Shown in pieces: positions 62,101 through 64,000 of a DNA stretch of 64,000 nucleotides. Location of the stretch: the NCBI GenBank assembly GCA_020161355.1, contig JAIUOF010000002.1, positions 248,001 through 312,000 of the forward strand, in the 5' to 3' direction. The position numbers and the translations under genes are program-made. A model generated the notes under the pieces. It was not told the DNA's origin. It saw nothing but the letters and a program-made list of their open reading frames with translations, and did no database searches. The stretch is from Bacteroidota bacterium (GTDB lineage: Bacteria > Bacteroidota > Bacteroidia > Cytophagales > Spirosomataceae). How positions within the stretch are numbered: position 1 is the first letter of the stretch; the number at the start of each line of letters is the position of its first letter.

Positions 62101-62734
62101 CGAGAAGTTGAAGTATGAAAAAGAGGTAGTAGGATTTTATATTTCGGGGCACCCGTTAGATCAGTTTTCTATCGAAATGTCGGTTTGTAAGCCATTAGAC
62201 CAGGTTTTTGAACCGGAAAATCATGGTAAAGACTTACTGATAGGAGGAGTGATTTCAAGTGTTCAGATCAGGCAGTCAAAAAATGGAAACCCATTTGGTA
62301 TATTCAAAATCGAAGATTACGGTTCGAGCATGGAAATCATGCTTTTCGGAAAGGATTATGTCGAGTTTTCAAAATATCTGCAAATGGGTCTGTTTATTTC
62401 CATAAAAGGAAGACTTCAAACCAAATGGAATCGGGAAGGTGAATTTGAATTTAAGCCTCAGCAAATGGAGCTGTTGCATGAAATGAAGGGCAAAAGGTTT
62501 AAGGAAGTCAGGGTAAGAATGGATCTGGCCGAAATCAATGATGTGACGATACAACATCTGAAAGAAGTAATACAGCAAAATCCAGGGAAATTCGACCTCA
62601 AAATCAATGTTTATGATACCGACGAACGCTACGATGTGGCCATGTTTAGCCGGAGTGTAAAAGTAGATCTAAATAAAGATATCCAGAAAAGGCTGCTTGA
62701 AATCGTCGGGGCTGAGAATTTGAGTTTTAATTGA
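59144..62734 (+). CDS. dnaE: DNA polymerase III subunit alpha
   Basis: Catalytic subunit (1196 residues) of the replicative polymerase. The N-terminal PHP domain starts KFSHLHNHTQYSLLDGASS (His5, His7, His9). The polymerase core has GPGRGSAAGSAVAYC and the catalytic aspartates Asp420 and Asp422 in PDIDTDFDD, with Asp596 in KMDFLGLRNL. The fingers segment reads FNKSHSTCYAFVAYQTAYLKAHY; helix-hairpin-helix and OB-fold regions (about 900-1100) follow. Length is normal. The first half is far richer in G+C than the second: for example 44 of 60 bases at 60241-60300 against 21 of 60 at 62281-62340. A single gene. Confidence 0.97.
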   Translation: MKFSHLHNHTQYSLLDGASSIKKLFAKAEADGMPAMAITDHGNMFGVFDFVAASEKFNVKPIVGCEFYVVEDHTRKQFTKEQKDIRYHQLLLAKNALGYQNLTKLCSLGYMEGLYSKYPRVTKALIEKYKEGLIATTCCIGASVPKVILKKGEEEGEREFQWWLERFGEDYYIEIQRHDIPEQNQVNAVLLKWAEKYGVKVIASNDSHYVDQQDWVAHDILLCVNTNEKMSTPSAKDFNDDDSVSARDTRFAFYNDQFYFKTTAEMTQLFSDVPQAIDNTNEIVDKVEKLELKKDIMLPNFPIPDDFKIHPDDKLNQWEYLKHLTYDGAKKRWGEIAPETQERLDFELFTIKTMGFAGYFLIVMDFIKAGRDLGVMIGPGRGSAAGSAVAYCIGITNIDPIKYNLLFERFLNPDRKSMPDIDTDFDDEGRQKVIDYVVQKYGRNQVAQIITYGTMATKSSIKDVARVMELPLADANYIAKLIPDKPAYGMDFKKLIHKPLAGPDSLSELGMSPDEIDNVKKVRDMYNSGDLVGKVLHQAEKLEGTVRNTGIHAAGIIIAPEDLSNIVPVSTSKDSDLLVTQYEGKVIEDAGVIKMDFLGLRNLSIIKEALLMIKENHGVDIDIDYIPLDDQKTFELFQRGETNAIFQFESDGMKKYMKELKPDKFDDLIAMNALYRPGPIAYIPNFINRKHGREQIHYDLPEMEEYLSDTYGITVYQEQVMLLSQKLGNFSKGDADVLRKAMGKKQKAVLDKMKVKFMDGAASNGHDLKICEKIWTDWEAFAQYAFNKSHSTCYAFVAYQTAYLKAHYPEEYMAGVLTSQLGNIDKITFFMEECKALGLNVLGPDINESARKFSVNKKKEIRFGLGGIKGTGDAAVDAIIEERAAHGPYKDVFDFISRVNLRTVNKKTLESLAYAGAFDSFTDIHRAVYFHESENSSFIEKLIRYANKVHEEKASSQNTLFGAFGGDESFEIQKPKIDIVEEWGNIEKLKYEKEVVGFYISGHPLDQFSIEMSVCKPLDQVFEPENHGKDLLIGGVISSVQIRQSKNGNPFGIFKIEDYGSSMEIMLFGKDYVEFSKYLQMGLFISIKGRLQTKWNREGEFEFKPQQMELLHEMKGKRFKEVRVRMDLAEINDVTIQHLKEVIQQNPGKFDLKINVYDTDERYDVAMFSRSVKVDLNKDIQKRLLEIVGAENLSFN

Positions 62735-62936
62735 AAAAAGAAAAGTGCCGGTTTGCGAGTACCGAGATGTGAGGGCAGGGTTGCGAGGTCCGAGTGGGGA
62801 GTTCTGAGAGCGAGTTCGAAGTTATGAAAGGCTTATTATATATTTTTTTAACCCAAAAATTAGCACATTAACACATCATTAATTAGCACATTAACACATC
62901 ATTAATTAGCACATTAACCCATTATTAATTAGCACA
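62735..62936. repeat. Post-dnaE spacer with a 23-base tandem repeat
   Basis: Units begin at 62860, 62883, 62906 and 62929 with an exact 23-base period: TTAGCACATTAACACATCATTAA (third copy with small changes, fourth partial to 62940). The last copy holds the TAA stop of the minus-strand acyltransferase (62937-62939). Before it, 62750-62820 is a G/A-rich stretch with gagt/cgag words. Confidence 0.85.
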
Positions 62937-63857
62937 TTAAACCCTCACCTTCCTATCCTTTTTAGCCACAAATCCAAAATCCAGTTCCTCGGGCATTTTG
63001 TGTTTCCAGCGTCGATGCGACCACAGCCATATTTCAGGACGGGCGATAATGTCTTTCTCTACCGTTTTAGCATGCATTTCCATAATTTCGCCCGCTTTCA
63101 GTTCTTTAGGTTTATCACTCAACAATTCAAAAGTAATTTCATACAAACCTCTTTTGAGTACTGTAACATGTGCAAAAACCACCGGCATATCAAACAATAC
63201 AGCCAGTTTCTCAGTCCCGGGATAAAAGGAAGTAGGCTGATTTAAAAACCTTGTCCAATAAGATTTATAAGGATGTGCCGACTGATCATTGGCCATAAAA
63301 AGCAGATAAGGCTTATCGTATTTTTTTTTGAGGTTTTGAGCGGTTTCCAAAGTCGGAAAAACTATTGTCCCAAATTTGCTTCGGTTAGCTTTCATCACCT
63401 CCTCTCCTATCGGGCTTGTCAGTTTCCGATAAGGCACCAAAACTTTATAAATGGTTTTTTTTGATAATATTGAACCGAACCATTCATAATTTCCCAGATG
63501 CCCCACCGAAAGCATCAGGTTTTTTCCTTCAGAAAAATACTTTTCTAAGAGTTCGGGATTTTTTAGGCTAATTCTTTTATTTAATTCTTCTTCCAAAATA
63601 TTAAAACTTTTGAGGGTCTCTACAATATTGTCAGCCAGATATTTATAAAATTTCAGGGCAATATCACTTATTTCATTTTCAGATTTATTAGGAAAAGAAT
63701 TTCTTAAATTATTGAAAACTACCTCTTTTCTATACTTCAAAATATAAAAAAGCAAAGGAAAAATCAGATACGAAGAAATAAAAAACCAGATTCGAAGTGG
63801 CAATGCCGCCACTATTTTCAAAACAATGTTTATTATTAAAATCAATACTTTTTGCAT
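62937..63857 (-). CDS. LpxL/HtrB-type lysophospholipid acyltransferase
   Basis: Inner-membrane acyltransferase of 306 residues that adds a secondary acyl chain to lipid A or a related lipid. An N-terminal membrane segment (about 5-40) is followed by the HxxxxE active-site motif, GHLGNYEW with His120 and Glu125. Later segments LLFMANDQSAHPYKSYWTRFLNQPTSFYPG (substrate site) and PEIWLWSHRRWKHKMPEEL are hallmarks of the LpxL family. It starts 3 bases after the stop of the MocA-like gene. Confidence 0.92.
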   Translation of the reverse strand: MQKVLILIINIVLKIVAALPLRIWFFISSYLIFPLLFYILKYRKEVVFNNLRNSFPNKSENEISDIALKFYKYLADNIVETLKSFNILEEELNKRISLKNPELLEKYFSEGKNLMLSVGHLGNYEWFGSILSKKTIYKVLVPYRKLTSPIGEEVMKANRSKFGTIVFPTLETAQNLKKKYDKPYLLFMANDQSAHPYKSYWTRFLNQPTSFYPGTEKLAVLFDMPVVFAHVTVLKRGLYEITFELLSDKPKELKAGEIMEMHAKTVEKDIIARPEIWLWSHRRWKHKMPEELDFGFVAKKDRKVRV

Positions 63858-63860
63858 GAA

Positions 63861-64000
63861 TCAATTTTTTGACTGTAGGAAATCATAGTAATCTTCCTTG
63901 GTATCCAAATCTGTTTTGCCGTTTTCAAAAGTCACCTCCAAAACTTTATTTTTATGCTTTTCGATAATACCCCTTGCTCCTTCCTGACCGTTTAGTTCCA
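63861..64000 (-). CDS. 3' end of a MocA-like nucleotidyltransferase gene (partial)
   Basis: Only the last 45 codons are in the window, reading ELNGQEGARGIIEKHKNKVLEV, then TFENGKTDLDTKEDYYDFLQ and SKN before TGA. The GQEGARGIIEKH and TDLDTKEDYYDFL patterns match the C-terminus of MobA/MocA-like NTP transferases (cytidylyl- or similar transfer to a cofactor). Frame is open to the window edge. Co-transcribed with the acyltransferase (3-base gap). Confidence 0.75.
   Translation of the reverse strand, partial: ELNGQEGARGIIEKHKNKVLEVTFENGKTDLDTKEDYYDFLQSKN

Noticed and set aside
62860..62940. Possible CRISPR-like array
   Set aside because: The 23-base units are directly adjacent with no spacers, so this is a simple tandem repeat. 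No cas gene is present.
1..64000. Search by eye for tRNA, rRNA, transposases and prophage genes
   Set aside because: None recognised. The S74 protein could hint at a phage tail fibre, but it has a bacterial signal peptide and no phage neighbours.

Overview
The window looks like a chromosomal segment from a Bacteroidota bacterium, most likely a member of the order Cytophagales. Supports: an AT-rich genome; Bacteroidota-type promoters with a TAnnTTTG -7 box about 20-27 bases before many start codons; a C-terminal type IX secretion sorting domain on a secreted metalloprotease; abundant 'MKK...FSQ/FAQ' signal peptides; a GH109-type Gfo/Idh/MocA protein; few Shine-Dalgarno sequences; and single housekeeping genes (dnaK, dnaE, rplT/rpmI, coaD, hisB) set in short mixed operons. 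The genus cannot be fixed from sequence alone. No rRNA, tRNA, transposase, prophage or CRISPR array was seen.

Layout. 0-2.6 kb: a secreted protein, a nested array of palindromic repeats (1319-1726), a Tyr/Gly-rich lipoprotein and a very AT-rich gap. 2.6-5.2 kb: a B12-dependent ribonucleotide reductase. 5.2-12.2 kb: a seven-gene efflux operon (tetR, tolC-like, HlyD-like lipoprotein, two ATPases, two ABC-2 permeases), related to E. coli cecR-ybhGFSR but with YbhF split in two. Two identical operators frame its promoter. 12.3-16.5 kb: a serine beta-lactamase-like hydrolase, hisB, an ExbB/ExbD pair and coaD. 16.5-23.4 kb: a T9SS-exported metalloprotease, then the tight run rbfA, LolC/E-like permease, small secreted protein, M1 aminopeptidase, radical SAM/SPASM protein. 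23.6-30.7 kb: membrane and secreted proteins, an orphan glgE, an SDR and a GH109-like protein. 30.8-33 kb: PTPS/queD-folE and a Fic gene behind a regularly spaced four-site array. 33-40.8 kb: dnaK, a large secreted SGNH/CBM protein, a DUF937 protein, rpmI-rplT. 40.8-47.7 kb: a five-gene run of small enzymes, a Na+/Ca2+-type exchanger flanked by an intact and an amber-stopped DUF1801 copy, and a bile-acid-symporter-like protein. 47.8-52.5 kb: an endosialidase-chaperone surface protein with a stand-alone LytTR regulator, a PAS-LuxR regulator and an aldo/keto reductase. 52.5-53.3 kb: a repeat-only spacer. 53.3-58.8 kb: a small accessory region with an AbiE toxin-antitoxin pair, a NUDIX enzyme, a PIN-type toxin-antitoxin pair and an Mrr restriction endonuclease. 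59.1-64 kb: dnaE, a 23-bp tandem repeat, an LpxL-type acyltransferase and the 3' end of a MocA-like nucleotidyltransferase.

The clearest points for follow-up are regulatory: the Fic array (four half-sites 28-29 bases apart around the promoter), the TetR twin operators bracketing a complete promoter, and a 22-bp perfect palindrome carrying the stop codons of two convergent genes. The accessory region at 53-59 kb is a modest defence island made of known families. No clearly new multi-gene system was found.
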